From the IMG/VR virus record IMGVR_UViG_3300026083_000350, positions 1 to 29,728 of that record: 29,728 nt of DNA; one strand, 5' to 3'. The notes beneath the pieces were generated by a model. That model saw only the letters and a program-made list of their open reading frames with translations, had not been told where the DNA came from and did no database searches. Position 1 is the first letter of the stretch, and each line of letters opens with the position of its first letter. Below are positions 12,501-20,900 of the stretch, piece by piece. Made by a program: the position numbers and the translations under genes. The DNA comes from a virus.

Positions 12501-14700
12501 CTGGATCTGGAACTTCTGCGTTTGGCCCTCCAAATATATTTTTCAAATTAGAGAGTAAAAATATGGGATCATTCGTATAATCTATAAAAATCTCGTCGGT
12601 ATCTTCCTGGAAAGATATGGGTTGGGTAAAGGTGTTTAATTTATCTCCTACTGCAGGGTCATCTTTTGTTATTAAGAAAAGAGGAGAATTTTCATTATCT
12701 CCACCTCTATTTGAGTTACCCATTAATATATAACCTACTTTACCTGAATAATCTACCTCAGAGCTATATGTTCCTAAAAAATAATCTGCTTCAGCCCCCA
12801 TTGTAAAATATCCCATAGTTCTGTCCGCTTTTAATGATCTAATTTTTTCTCCACTACTATAATAGTTTTCGTTTGCATGATCAACTCTTTCACCTTTAAA
12901 TGTCTGATATTGATCTATGCCTTCTTTTGCTGTAAAAAATTTAACATTATTGACCTCATCAGCTCCATTTTGATCGTCTCCTGTGTAAACAAGGACTCCT
13001 TCCGAGTAATCTCCATTTTTTTTAAACTTATTGTTTACATTTTGAATAACTCTATATTGCTTTTTTTCATAAGAAACTATATCTCCAACGTTATACAACC
13101 GCCCTTCTATAAATTCGTTAGTTGGTAAAATATATGACTGTTCAGCAAAATTAACAGTTCTAGGACCGTACAGAACAGATCCAATCTCTTTAGTATTAGC
13201 TGTAAATAAATATTGATCTTCTAATAATTCTTGATCTTCTGAGCCCACAGATATATCTATGTCAAATTCATTTATGTTATATCCATCTAACCCCCCATCT
13301 TCTGTTTCGAAACTAATTTCTTTTACGGGTAAATCGTCTAAGAAGACTCCCTGTAGATAATCATCTTTGGGTTGCCTTGTTGGCGCAGGGGTGGCTGCAG
13401 ATCCTAAAGATATATTTTGATCTGAAACTGGTTCGCTTAATTTAAATTCTTTATCAAACTCAAGTTTCTTTCCGTTTTTATCAGAGAATCCATCTATTTC
13501 TCCTTCTGAAATTAAATCTATTGATTTAGATATGGATGTTGATTCTAGTTTGTACCATCCTACCCCTTCTGACTTGTTTCCATTTCTATATCTTTGCCCA
13601 ACTTGAACTGGGAAAGCTCCGCTTTCTTCGTCCTTATTATCATTATTTCCTTTTAAGTATGGTAAGTTATCTTGACTAAATACTATTGGATAAAATATTT
13701 TTTCGTTTTGCTGTTCGTCTTCTTTAATCGGGACACTTTGTAAGCAAACAAAAGAAGACGTTATTGCATCTCTTTCAGACACAGCATACCTTTCACTTTC
13801 TGCATCAGTTATTTTTGCCTCAGCATACCAATTTCCAGTATTTTCGTTAAAAGATCCAAGAAATGCTTTATTAACTCCCTTTGCAAAGTTGTAGCTGTAA
13901 TAATAGTAACCCCCAACAGAATTACCTTTTTTTTCCATCTTAACAGTTCTATTGGTTTGAGACTCAACTGTTTCAAATCCACCATACAGTCCATCTATAG
14001 TTCCAAATTCAGTATTATTCGCAAGTTTTGATAAATATTGAAATGCAGGATCTACCATCCTGTATCTACTCTCTCCATCAAATACGCTTCTGGCAAAACT
14101 TGAAACTAGTGGTCCAAGGTCAACAAAGTAGTGGGGGCTATAAGAGGGTATTAAACTATATAATCCATTACTAAAACTAAAAATCCTCTGAGTTTCTGAA
14201 TTGTAGTCGTAATTTATATTACAAGAAGATATTACATTACTACCTACCACCATCCTACCATAGCCTAAGGGAACAGTCGATCCTTGCTGAAATCTATTTT
14301 CAGTACCGTTATATAAATATGATTTTGTTTGAACTTTTAATACAGTTTCATCTCTCTCCATGGCTTCAGCCATTTTTTTCTGAATGTACATGGAGGCAGC
14401 TGTAGTTGCTGCCATAACTAGCAAACTAACTACAAAACCGCCAGACCCTTGAGGCACTGGAAAAATATGTAAATCCTTTTCTGTAAGTAAATCGCATTCA
14501 TCTATAGTAGCAAAATCTTTACAGTTTGATTTTTTTATTCCATAACATATTCCCTCTTGCTGTTTTTTGAATAAATATCTTTCGATTTCAGGCTCGTTTG
14601 CGAATAAAGCATTTACAGCTGATCTTGGAGTAGATACATTAAGCTCCCACTTTTTTCCAAAGCGTTTACCTAATTCTCCATGTAAATATACATTTTTCAT
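9523..14700 (-). CDS. Fused tail tip protein: gpI-like + gpJ-like with C-type lectin domain
   Basis: A 1725-residue tail tip (receptor-binding) protein. Residues 1-85 resemble lambda gpI (VYLHGELGKRFGKKWEL at the start), followed by a hydrophobic stretch (88-103) typical of the I/J junction. Residues about 1035-1440 match the central-hub core of gpJ: PNSVLIGTRVNAKDVSTIPK (1047-1066), NPAWCLYDLISNKRFGVGRF (1106-1125), LKPGDVIDV (1379-1387) and GRFAGHIVDI (1395-1404). A second, long hydrophobic region lies at about 855-937. Residues about 1483-1645 form a C-type lectin-like domain (FTWYEAIIDAREKGGRVAQI; AWLGGY; VWENSPD; GKWKHEKLNQRYGYILEKI). The last 80 residues return to a gpJ-type ending (YKVINITEESNGLFSVQALE). 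AGGG lies about 7 bases before the ATG. Lambda gpJ is about 1130 residues, so this is enlarged by inserts. Confidence 0.88.
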   Translation of the reverse strand: MKNVYLHGELGKRFGKKWELNVSTPRSAVNALFANEPEIERYLFKKQQEGICYGIKKSNCKDFATIDECDLLTEKDLHIFPVPQGSGGFVVSLLVMAATTAASMYIQKKMAEAMERDETVLKVQTKSYLYNGTENRFQQGSTVPLGYGRMVVGSNVISSCNINYDYNSETQRIFSFSNGLYSLIPSYSPHYFVDLGPLVSSFARSVFDGESRYRMVDPAFQYLSKLANNTEFGTIDGLYGGFETVESQTNRTVKMEKKGNSVGGYYYYSYNFAKGVNKAFLGSFNENTGNWYAEAKITDAESERYAVSERDAITSSFVCLQSVPIKEDEQQNEKIFYPIVFSQDNLPYLKGNNDNKDEESGAFPVQVGQRYRNGNKSEGVGWYKLESTSISKSIDLISEGEIDGFSDKNGKKLEFDKEFKLSEPVSDQNISLGSAATPAPTRQPKDDYLQGVFLDDLPVKEISFETEDGGLDGYNINEFDIDISVGSEDQELLEDQYLFTANTKEIGSVLYGPRTVNFAEQSYILPTNEFIEGRLYNVGDIVSYEKKQYRVIQNVNNKFKKNGDYSEGVLVYTGDDQNGADEVNNVKFFTAKEGIDQYQTFKGERVDHANENYYSSGEKIRSLKADRTMGYFTMGAEADYFLGTYSSEVDYSGKVGYILMGNSNRGGDNENSPLFLITKDDPAVGDKLNTFTQPISFQEDTDEIFIDYTNDPIFLLSNLKNIFGGPNAEVPDPDAMDFEDPTFDPTALEIPTKSVALPLNIIGEEVDITPPNNELWEEVSYTNPAETIFLFKEIEGSDLDNLVARKLQEENYESHRVINPLVEEAYVSLQIDELMYVYEGDEIDVDYQIGELWTNLLLALSVYHGAKLIAQEAAGASLAVYSSTALASTVTGFGPAGVTALNLMSQHLAIQATETAGGGVLSGILAVSLGLIAKKVLDDERFRIGTKIENSGEFWPNKARFRIKYGNEGEQLYSTDVYFYGVANSSYRKDVKIYFPPNPDQRDRVIKVYKLNRERNAVKEGEQAARYREKFALASITEITPVKLNYPNSVLIGTRVNAKDVSTIPKRTYHLRMKTVQVPSNYDSESRRYTGNWNGEFKPELEWTDNPAWCLYDLISNKRFGVGRFGIKEENIDRWTLYKIAKYCDQMVPTGYSPKYKKRTFAEISNLSTPEFLKEFNYTGKKLAIFYDDGTYESITISSINRNQKTISLSVEPKNDQFKCAVEIDYPLVEPRYTLNAYIMDKQNAFKLINEFALIFRAYSYWSGGAINFFQDEKKEAVMLFSNNNISEAGFAYSSTPKSSRTNACNIKYTDRYNMYRPKMERAEDREAVHENNMIEQTIDGFGITSQAQAKRATEFLVKSANMETEILSFQTSMIGSYLKPGDVIDVLDNKRTVGRFAGHIVDIHVDPRGMMAEVTIDHPMHTVIDSFNEITWKDIEIYQPAENETIASLDSSTNVTDEDIDNMRFKQFGTYRVFDIENDGKTLKLYNDLFSFVEGNFTWYEAIIDAREKGGRVAQITDESSQMLASITLPKDQIAWLGGYNREEPSPERLVWENSPDCNDGIQYFNWAKDYPKFSTNLETDNQEENFIVDDPFSDSFLAGDHPEGLSGHRFITINGSENEDEHGKWKHEKLNQRYGYILEKISDDSLEKIVDSQGTTFILNDSVNFAKPKQYKVINITEESNGLFSVQALEYDVEKFDNIEKDISIKNPEHPVVFTDDSVYRNV
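9766..10254 (-). other. C-type lectin-like domain of the tail tip protein
   Basis: Residues about 1483-1645. In order: FVEGNFTWYEAIIDAREKGG (1493-1512), RVAQITDES, AWLGGYNREE, RLVWENSP, FNWAKDYP, EENFIVDD, GHRFITINGS and GKWKHEKL..RYGYILEKI. These follow the CTLD order 'W.eA...c...gg.La.i', 'WiGl', 'W.W..g', 'f..W....p', 'e.cv.m', 'g.W.d..c...yiCE', without the canonical disulphide cysteines. Confidence 0.8.
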
Positions 14701-14719
14701 CCTTATCCCTGTATTATAT

Positions 14720-15445
14720 TTACACTAATTGAGGGTGCCTGTACACTCCTTTGATTTTTTTTTGCCACCTTTTATCTAAAAGAGTTTTTTGAGATATGCT
14801 GTTTCCACATTGATGAATAAAATAATCGTCCCCTAAATACATGCCTACATGTTTTCTGCCTTCTTTTTTTATTTTAAAAACTATTACATCGTGTGTTTTT
14901 AATTCGTTTTTTTGTTTATAGATAAAATTTGAATGCATTACATTTTCTAAAATCTTGTTAGATTCTTTGTCGCATTCAGGCAGCCAATAATTATAATGAT
15001 ATCTTGTTATATTAATATTTAATTCTTTAATAAAATAATCCTTAAGCAAGCAAGTGCATTCATAAAAACCTCTCACATATGGTCTTTTTAATAAATTATC
15101 AGGCTCGAAAGAATTGGGGAAATGTAAGAAAAAATTGTCAGTAAATATGCTGTATATAAGAAAAGGTATACCAAGCTCTTGAGATATATTTAAATCATGC
15201 AAAGAAGGATTCTCATTACCCCTGGGATGAGAATGGTATATCCCTAGTATTTTTCTATTAAGTTTATTTTTTATAAAAGTCGATGGAGATATAGAAAAAG
15301 AAAGTTTCTTGTTTGGGTTTTCGTTTCTTACTCTCTCTACTGATATTGTATTGTCTGAGTTTAATATAATAAAACCACAAACCTCTTCTTCAGGTTTTTC
15401 TAAAGCATGAGCTTTTACTTGTAAATGAAAATCATTTAAATTCAT
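14720..15445 (-). CDS. gpK-like tail protein: JAMM peptidase + NlpC/P60
   Basis: A 241-residue homologue of lambda gpK. The N-terminal half is a JAMM/Mov34 metallopeptidase: a conserved Glu in KPEEEVCGFI (17-26), HSHPRGNENPSLHD (71-84) with the HxH and S...D zinc ligands. The C-terminal half is NlpC/P60: YECTCLLKDYF (128-138, catalytic-type Cys130), HVGMYLGDDYFIHQC (199-213, His199). The pair is expected to cut peptidoglycan cross-links or process tail proteins during tail assembly or entry. The start chosen is ATG 15445, where homology begins; a longer frame to 15490 lies inside gpL. The gene overlaps the end of gpL by 14 bases. Confidence 0.92.
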   Translation of the reverse strand: MNLNDFHLQVKAHALEKPEEEVCGFIILNSDNTISVERVRNENPNKKLSFSISPSTFIKNKLNRKILGIYHSHPRGNENPSLHDLNISQELGIPFLIYSIFTDNFFLHFPNSFEPDNLLKRPYVRGFYECTCLLKDYFIKELNINITRYHYNYWLPECDKESNKILENVMHSNFIYKQKNELKTHDVIVFKIKKEGRKHVGMYLGDDYFIHQCGNSISQKTLLDKRWQKKIKGVYRHPQLV

Positions 15446-16451
15446 ACGGATCAATTCCAGGAAAACCTCCATAAGGAAGACCTTTATCAATTTCTTTCCA
15501 AGCTATTGGATCCCCAAGTTTATTTCTAAAGTTTAACCTCAAGCATCCCCCAGCTTCACTGGCTTCCGTAGAAAATCTTAATTTACATCCACAAAGAGTT
15601 TTATCGCAATCGTCTAATCTCCAGTTTTCAGTATCTCTTATTGGATTAGACCTTGTGTTGTCATTAAGGCACACGTAAATATTTACTGGATGAATTTCTC
15701 TATCGTTGTCTAACGGTTCTATTTTTACAACGTCTCCTTTGTTGTATATTTGATTTTTTACCCATTCTCCAGTTGGCCCTCCAGCGAAATCTCCATTTGG
15801 TTGCTCGATATAAACTTCTTCGCCGACCATTTGACCAGTATATCCACTAGGCACGAATCTTTTGTTTTTTTGGTCTGAGATAGGTTTACCTTTATAGCCG
15901 CATCCTATTTCGCTTCTATATTGCCAACCACAGTAATTAGAATACATTGTTCGAGCAGGTATATTTGCGTTTTGCAGTTCAAGCAAAGACACGAGTTCAA
16001 ACTCTACTATATTGTCGTCTTCTTTGGTTTTTTGATTTACATAAAATATATCCTCTACAAAAGAGCTATCTGGATCAGGGTCAGCATGAGGATTAACATT
16101 GTTAGGGAAATTTACATCGTCTATATACCTTACAAAGGTTTTAATTCTGGTAACCTTGTAGTTTATAAAGTCTTTGAAAACTCCAAGTCTCATTGATATG
16201 TTGCCGTTTTGATTTGAGAAAGTTAATTTTGGACGTGGCAACTTTCCATCTCCATGCATTTCAAAGCCTTCAACTTTTATGGGGTAATAATTATACTCTT
16301 TGCCGTCAAAAATTATAGGGTTTTTGTATCCATTTTCTCCCGCATGAAATCTATATTCTCCTTGATCCTTGAGGTCTACAACATAAAGAAGGACAACGGT
16401 TGACGGTTCTGTTGCGAATATTTCTTTATTTATTTTCGATGTGTTTTTCAT
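15432..16451 (-). CDS. gpL-like minor tail protein (Fe-S type) with inserted module
   Basis: A 339-residue homologue of lambda gpL, a tail tip component whose C-terminal domain binds a [4Fe-4S] cluster. N-terminal part: VVLLYVVDLKDQGEYRFHAG (19-38), PRPKLTFSNQNGNISMRLG (72-90), RIKTFVRYID (102-111). Cluster-type cysteines: C174 and C184 (NYCGW, IGCGY), and later C289 and C303 (GCKLRF, GGCLRLNF); the region ends in GLPYGGFPGI, a strong gpL signature. Between the cysteine pairs, residues about 225-280 hold an inserted CBM5/12-like module (GEWVKNQIYNKGDVV... YVC...NWR). C261, C282 and C287 are extra cysteines. The ATG directly follows the preceding gene's TAA. Confidence 0.9.
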   Translation of the reverse strand: MKNTSKINKEIFATEPSTVVLLYVVDLKDQGEYRFHAGENGYKNPIIFDGKEYNYYPIKVEGFEMHGDGKLPRPKLTFSNQNGNISMRLGVFKDFINYKVTRIKTFVRYIDDVNFPNNVNPHADPDPDSSFVEDIFYVNQKTKEDDNIVEFELVSLLELQNANIPARTMYSNYCGWQYRSEIGCGYKGKPISDQKNKRFVPSGYTGQMVGEEVYIEQPNGDFAGGPTGEWVKNQIYNKGDVVKIEPLDNDREIHPVNIYVCLNDNTRSNPIRDTENWRLDDCDKTLCGCKLRFSTEASEAGGCLRLNFRNKLGDPIAWKEIDKGLPYGGFPGIDPYEFK

Positions 16452-17981
16452 TTAAACTTCTTCTATTGGATCAAGTGGTTCATTTTCAAAATTTCCATAT
16501 TCGCACACGAACATTTTTACATCAGAGCCAGCTCGACCCAGTTCTATGTTGTAAAATATAACCTTGTCGCTCATAAATCCAGCTGCAGGATTACCTTCCA
16601 GGTCGAATTTTAACCCAGTATATTCTACTCCATCTATAGTAGTCTTTACCACATTAGAAGTTGAGAATGAAGCATTGTATGTAAGAGCAAAAAATTCAGA
16701 CAAATTATCCTCAAAAGGTGTTTGTATGGCATCGGGATTTGGCTGCAGGAAATTTGGACACTCTTGGTTTTCGCAATCATTTACAGAGTTATCTGCTAGC
16801 CATACTGGATAAGAAAACGGAAGCCCTGAATCACTCTTATTTGTGTCAGCTTCCAGTATTTCTGTAGCTGATCCCGCATTAACCGTCGATCCGTCTGGAT
16901 TAATAGAAATTACATGATTTTCTGCATCTACTTCCGAATGATACATTGGATAAAAAATTTGTTGATCTCCGTTGGCATCAGTGCCTTCTATCTTGAAAGG
17001 CTCCCTATATAAATCCAAAGTGCAAGATATTTCAAGGCCATTTGCATCCACGCAATAAGATCCACCGTATGCTAGCTCTTCATTATAATTTATTGAAATT
17101 AAATTATTAAAATCATCGTCATCTCCACTTTCTTGTATATCGTTAATATGATTATCTAAAGCTATAAGGCAACCGCTATAACCTAAGTCTTTGTATAGAT
17201 TTTTAAAATCTCTATCTTTTAAGTTTTTGGCCATAACTTCTATAGATTTTTTGATAGCGTCAAATTTATTTTCCTCCGATTCTGAGTGATCAGGGTGATC
17301 GTAGTTCACTATTTGAGTTCTTGTTAGCACGAAATAATTACTAACATTAGGCAAATCGTAATCATTTGATTCTTCAAAGTTTTCTTTGTTTTCTAACCAT
17401 TCTAAATCATGTTCTTCATTAGGGCACAATAATTCTCCTGTAAGTATGAAGCTTGCGTCGCATGGAGCTTTATTGCAGTTTATTATAGGGAACCCTGGGA
17501 GCATTCTAACTTCTGCTCCAAATTTATCACCAGTTCTGTTTTCTGGAGTACCTGCATTTCCGTATTTTAACTCTTCATAATATGGATGAAAGTATGTATT
17601 TATTTTTATTTTTTCTCTTGGAGCTAAAGTAAAAGGTATTTGGGGTACGTTTCCAGAAAAATAAGTTCCAGTCCCAGTATAATTTGGAAATTCGAACAGA
17701 GAAAACCTTCCAGAATCAGACACAGTCATGCCAGTAACAGTTATAGGCAATGTGCATGAATTTATCATTGTAAAACTTCCAGAAGCGGTGACTCCTTGCT
17801 GGCAAGCGTTTTGGCAATCTATTTCAAAATTGGCGCTAGACCCAACTTCTATTAGCAACCCATTTTCGGTCTTAGTCTGAAGTAGTATGGGTTCACTTTC
17901 TACTTCTAAAAACCTAAGATTTTCTTTTATATTAACCTCACTAAACGTGATGCCATAATCATCTGGATTAATAAGTGTCAT
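16452..17981 (-). CDS. Tail-associated protein with ASH/HYDIN-like Ig domain
   Basis: A 509-residue structural protein of unknown precise role in the tail operon. Residues about 45-185 look like an ASH/HYDIN-type immunoglobulin domain: ASGSFTMINSCTLPITVTGM (66-85), SGRFSLFEFP (90-99), FTLAPREKIKINTYFHPYY (116-134) and ASFILTGELLC. The rest is acidic and rich in Asn, Asp and Ser (INDIQESGDDDDFNNLIS), with a beta-rich final part (FYNIELGRAGSDVKMFVCEY). The ATG overlaps the stop of the upstream gene (ATGA). The position between the gpM-like and gpL-like genes suggests a tail tip or fibre-associated part; lambda has no gene there. Confidence 0.7.
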   Translation of the reverse strand: MTLINPDDYGITFSEVNIKENLRFLEVESEPILLQTKTENGLLIEVGSSANFEIDCQNACQQGVTASGSFTMINSCTLPITVTGMTVSDSGRFSLFEFPNYTGTGTYFSGNVPQIPFTLAPREKIKINTYFHPYYEELKYGNAGTPENRTGDKFGAEVRMLPGFPIINCNKAPCDASFILTGELLCPNEEHDLEWLENKENFEESNDYDLPNVSNYFVLTRTQIVNYDHPDHSESEENKFDAIKKSIEVMAKNLKDRDFKNLYKDLGYSGCLIALDNHINDIQESGDDDDFNNLISINYNEELAYGGSYCVDANGLEISCTLDLYREPFKIEGTDANGDQQIFYPMYHSEVDAENHVISINPDGSTVNAGSATEILEADTNKSDSGLPFSYPVWLADNSVNDCENQECPNFLQPNPDAIQTPFEDNLSEFFALTYNASFSTSNVVKTTIDGVEYTGLKFDLEGNPAAGFMSDKVIFYNIELGRAGSDVKMFVCEYGNFENEPLDPIEEV

Positions 17982-20900
17982 GTGGATTTAGTAAAAGTTA
18001 AATCTATCTGATAATAAAAACTATCGAGATGAAAAAGATGATCGTTTGTGCTAAAATTTAAATTGAAATTATAGGTCTTGTTCGCTTTTAATTTAAAAAT
18101 TTCGTTACTTCGATCTATTCTTCTGTTTATATGAGAACCTTCGATAATAAACCTATCACCTTCTTCTGGATTAAATTCAAAATCTTGTTTTGTTTTTATG
18201 GTTTTGCTTGCTGCCGTGAAAGAATCTATCTCTATTGATCTATTGGTATTTTTCCCTGTTAGAAATTTTATTTTAGGATTTCTGCCTGCGTAAGATTGAA
18301 ATCTTGGATTAAAAAAATTGTCAGACTCAGTTAAATTAGTCGAAAATTCTTTTTTGCTAATTTGGCCTTGAACATCTCCTACTCTAGGCAAGAAAGATTT
18401 TATTTCTTGACAACCAGCTTTATAAGTGAAACCCTTTAAGTCTGAAATCAACTCATTATTGTAATCTTCACCATTCAATCTTAAAGTCATTTGGTCATAA
18501 GGTTCATCTTGTACTTCAGCTATCCCTTCTGCATCTATTTTTAAATCTACATCTTTCGGTCCAACTACGATAGTTGCTTGACCAGTACCTGATTGTGTTA
18601 CTGGGCAGCCTTGTCCGCAATTTGAAGAGCCAGAAAGTTCATATCTTACACTAGATGTCATTTCAGCTGAATTTACTACGTTATTATACTCTTGCCATGG
18701 GCTGGGGTTACATGCATTATTTGCATTTAAGTCCCAGTTAATACTAATTAAAGGGGGCACAATGACTTCTTTTTGATCTTTTTCTTCAACGCTACTGTCT
18801 GGGTACACCGAAAAGTTAAACCTACTATAACAATCCATTTTTTCGTCTTTGAGGTCTAGCGTGTTAATTACAATTTCAAAATCTTCTTTTTCAAAATTAT
18901 TAAGATTAGATCTTACTCCAAAAAATAAATCTATAGACTCTCCGTCTTTTAGCACAGGCAAATGGGAATAATCTCCCTGAAACAAATTTTCTTCAGATGG
19001 TTTTGTTATATTATAATCAATCACTTCGATCCCAGATTCAGTTTTTGTAGACCTAACACTAAACCCTTTCTTAGCTATCCCATCATTGTTAACGCCTTCG
19101 CTCCTATAATTTTCATATCTTATTAAGTCAGTCATTAACTTTTCTCCTGAATCTAAAACTATACTTTCTAAGTTTTCTGTTTGAATTTCATAGTTTTTTC
19201 TTCCAGGCTTCCAGCCCCCATTTATTTCTTCCACTTCTCCATTTCTATATACTTCATATTTGGTGTTGAAATTTTGCCATATTACATTTGATTGAAGTGT
19301 TCCAAATATTGTTTGATTGTTCGGATCATTAAAATATTGACCTCCCTGGCCAATGGCTGGCGTTTCTCTTAATTGCAATCTATTTAAATATTCAAAACTT
19401 TCGTAATTGTTGTTTTTAGGTATTCCTTTTTTTATTCTTTCTACTGACCATTTTGAGCTAGATGAGTCTTTTTTTGAATTAATTATTGAATTAATTAGTT
19501 TAATAGGATTGGGTCCGCAATTTTTTAAGTTGATAGAAAAACCTCCTTCAAATCCATTTTCTGAAGTAATTTGACTTGTTATTTTAAGTATCTCGGCAAC
19601 CCTTTCTGATTCTTTAGAGCCTGTTCCGTCACTGCTTATTTCGTGCAAAAATTGTGGTTTTTTTTCAGAATCTTGTTCAAAATCAAAAGCATACTTTTCG
19701 AATACAGAGGAGCTTGCTGTTCCATTGAAAATACCAAAAACACAGGGTATTAATTTTGTAGATAATTTTTCTTCATACCAACTTGGATTAACTTCGCCAA
19801 CGTCAGAATATACTCCTTCATAATCGGGGTTATATATTTTAGCGTAACTAGCTTTATATTTTGAAATAGGAAAACCATAATCTTTTAGTTTCGTAAAAGG
19901 GCTTACTGGATGAACGAACACATTGGAATTACCAGAAGGATTAAAGCCAAACCGCCTCAATACACTGTCTTTAGGCCTTCTTTTAGCTAAAACACCATTT
20001 TTCAACTCAGATGTCATTTCTAGTAAATATTCATGTTGTTCAGAGCTAAATAAAAAATCGCTTATTAAAAATATTATTCTTTCATCTACTCTGCCCGCTC
20101 TTCTTGAATTGTATAATTGAGCTAATGCGGATGAAAAAGCTCTATTTATATCTTTATTATAATATTGATCAGATGAAGGAGAATTTTTTATCTTGTTATA
20201 GGTTAAAAATTTATCAAAAGAGTCTGGATAATCTGATATGTCAACTATATTCTCTTCGCTATGCCCGATTAATATTAATCCAATATTAACTCTTTTGTTT
20301 TCTAATTTTATTTCAAATCTTAAAAAATTATTTAAATTATACCCTGAAGAAGATAACTCTTCTTCAATCACTTTACTTTCGTCGTCATAAATTTCTGAGT
20401 ATATTTTTTCTATAAGACTTATTGTCTCATTATTTTCTGTGGTGGTAGCCCAGGGAGGAGAGTTACTGTCTCCATCAATTGAAGAAAACTCGACAAGAGT
20501 AGGGGTTTCATAAATTCCTTTGTAATCTTCTGTTCCAGGCATTTTTCCACCATCATAAGAAACTATCATTTTTAATAAAATATCTTTTAAGAAATTATAT
20601 TTAGTAATTCTTTCTGTGGTGCCACCTCCGTCATTAATTAAAAAATCTTTATTTGATAGAATAGGATCTCCGTCTACCATAAAAATTATATCAGTTTCTT
20701 TATTATTGATTTCAGAATAAAATTCCGACCCTCTTGTTTTTAATCCGCTTTGATGGCTGGCAATAGCCACAGAAGAAAAAGTGCAAAGCGAATGCCTGTT
20801 TATATTATCAAATAAAGTTACCCCAAAACAAGGCTCTTCTATATTACTAACATCTTCCTGTATGTTTGTGGTAGATTCGATAAAAGTTGCGCTGATTAAA

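Noticed and set aside
14713-14718. TATAAT on the minus strand just upstream of the gpI-gpJ gene
   Set aside because: No acceptable -35 at 16-18 bases and no extended -10; the region is AT-rich and the gene is more simply part of the tail operon.
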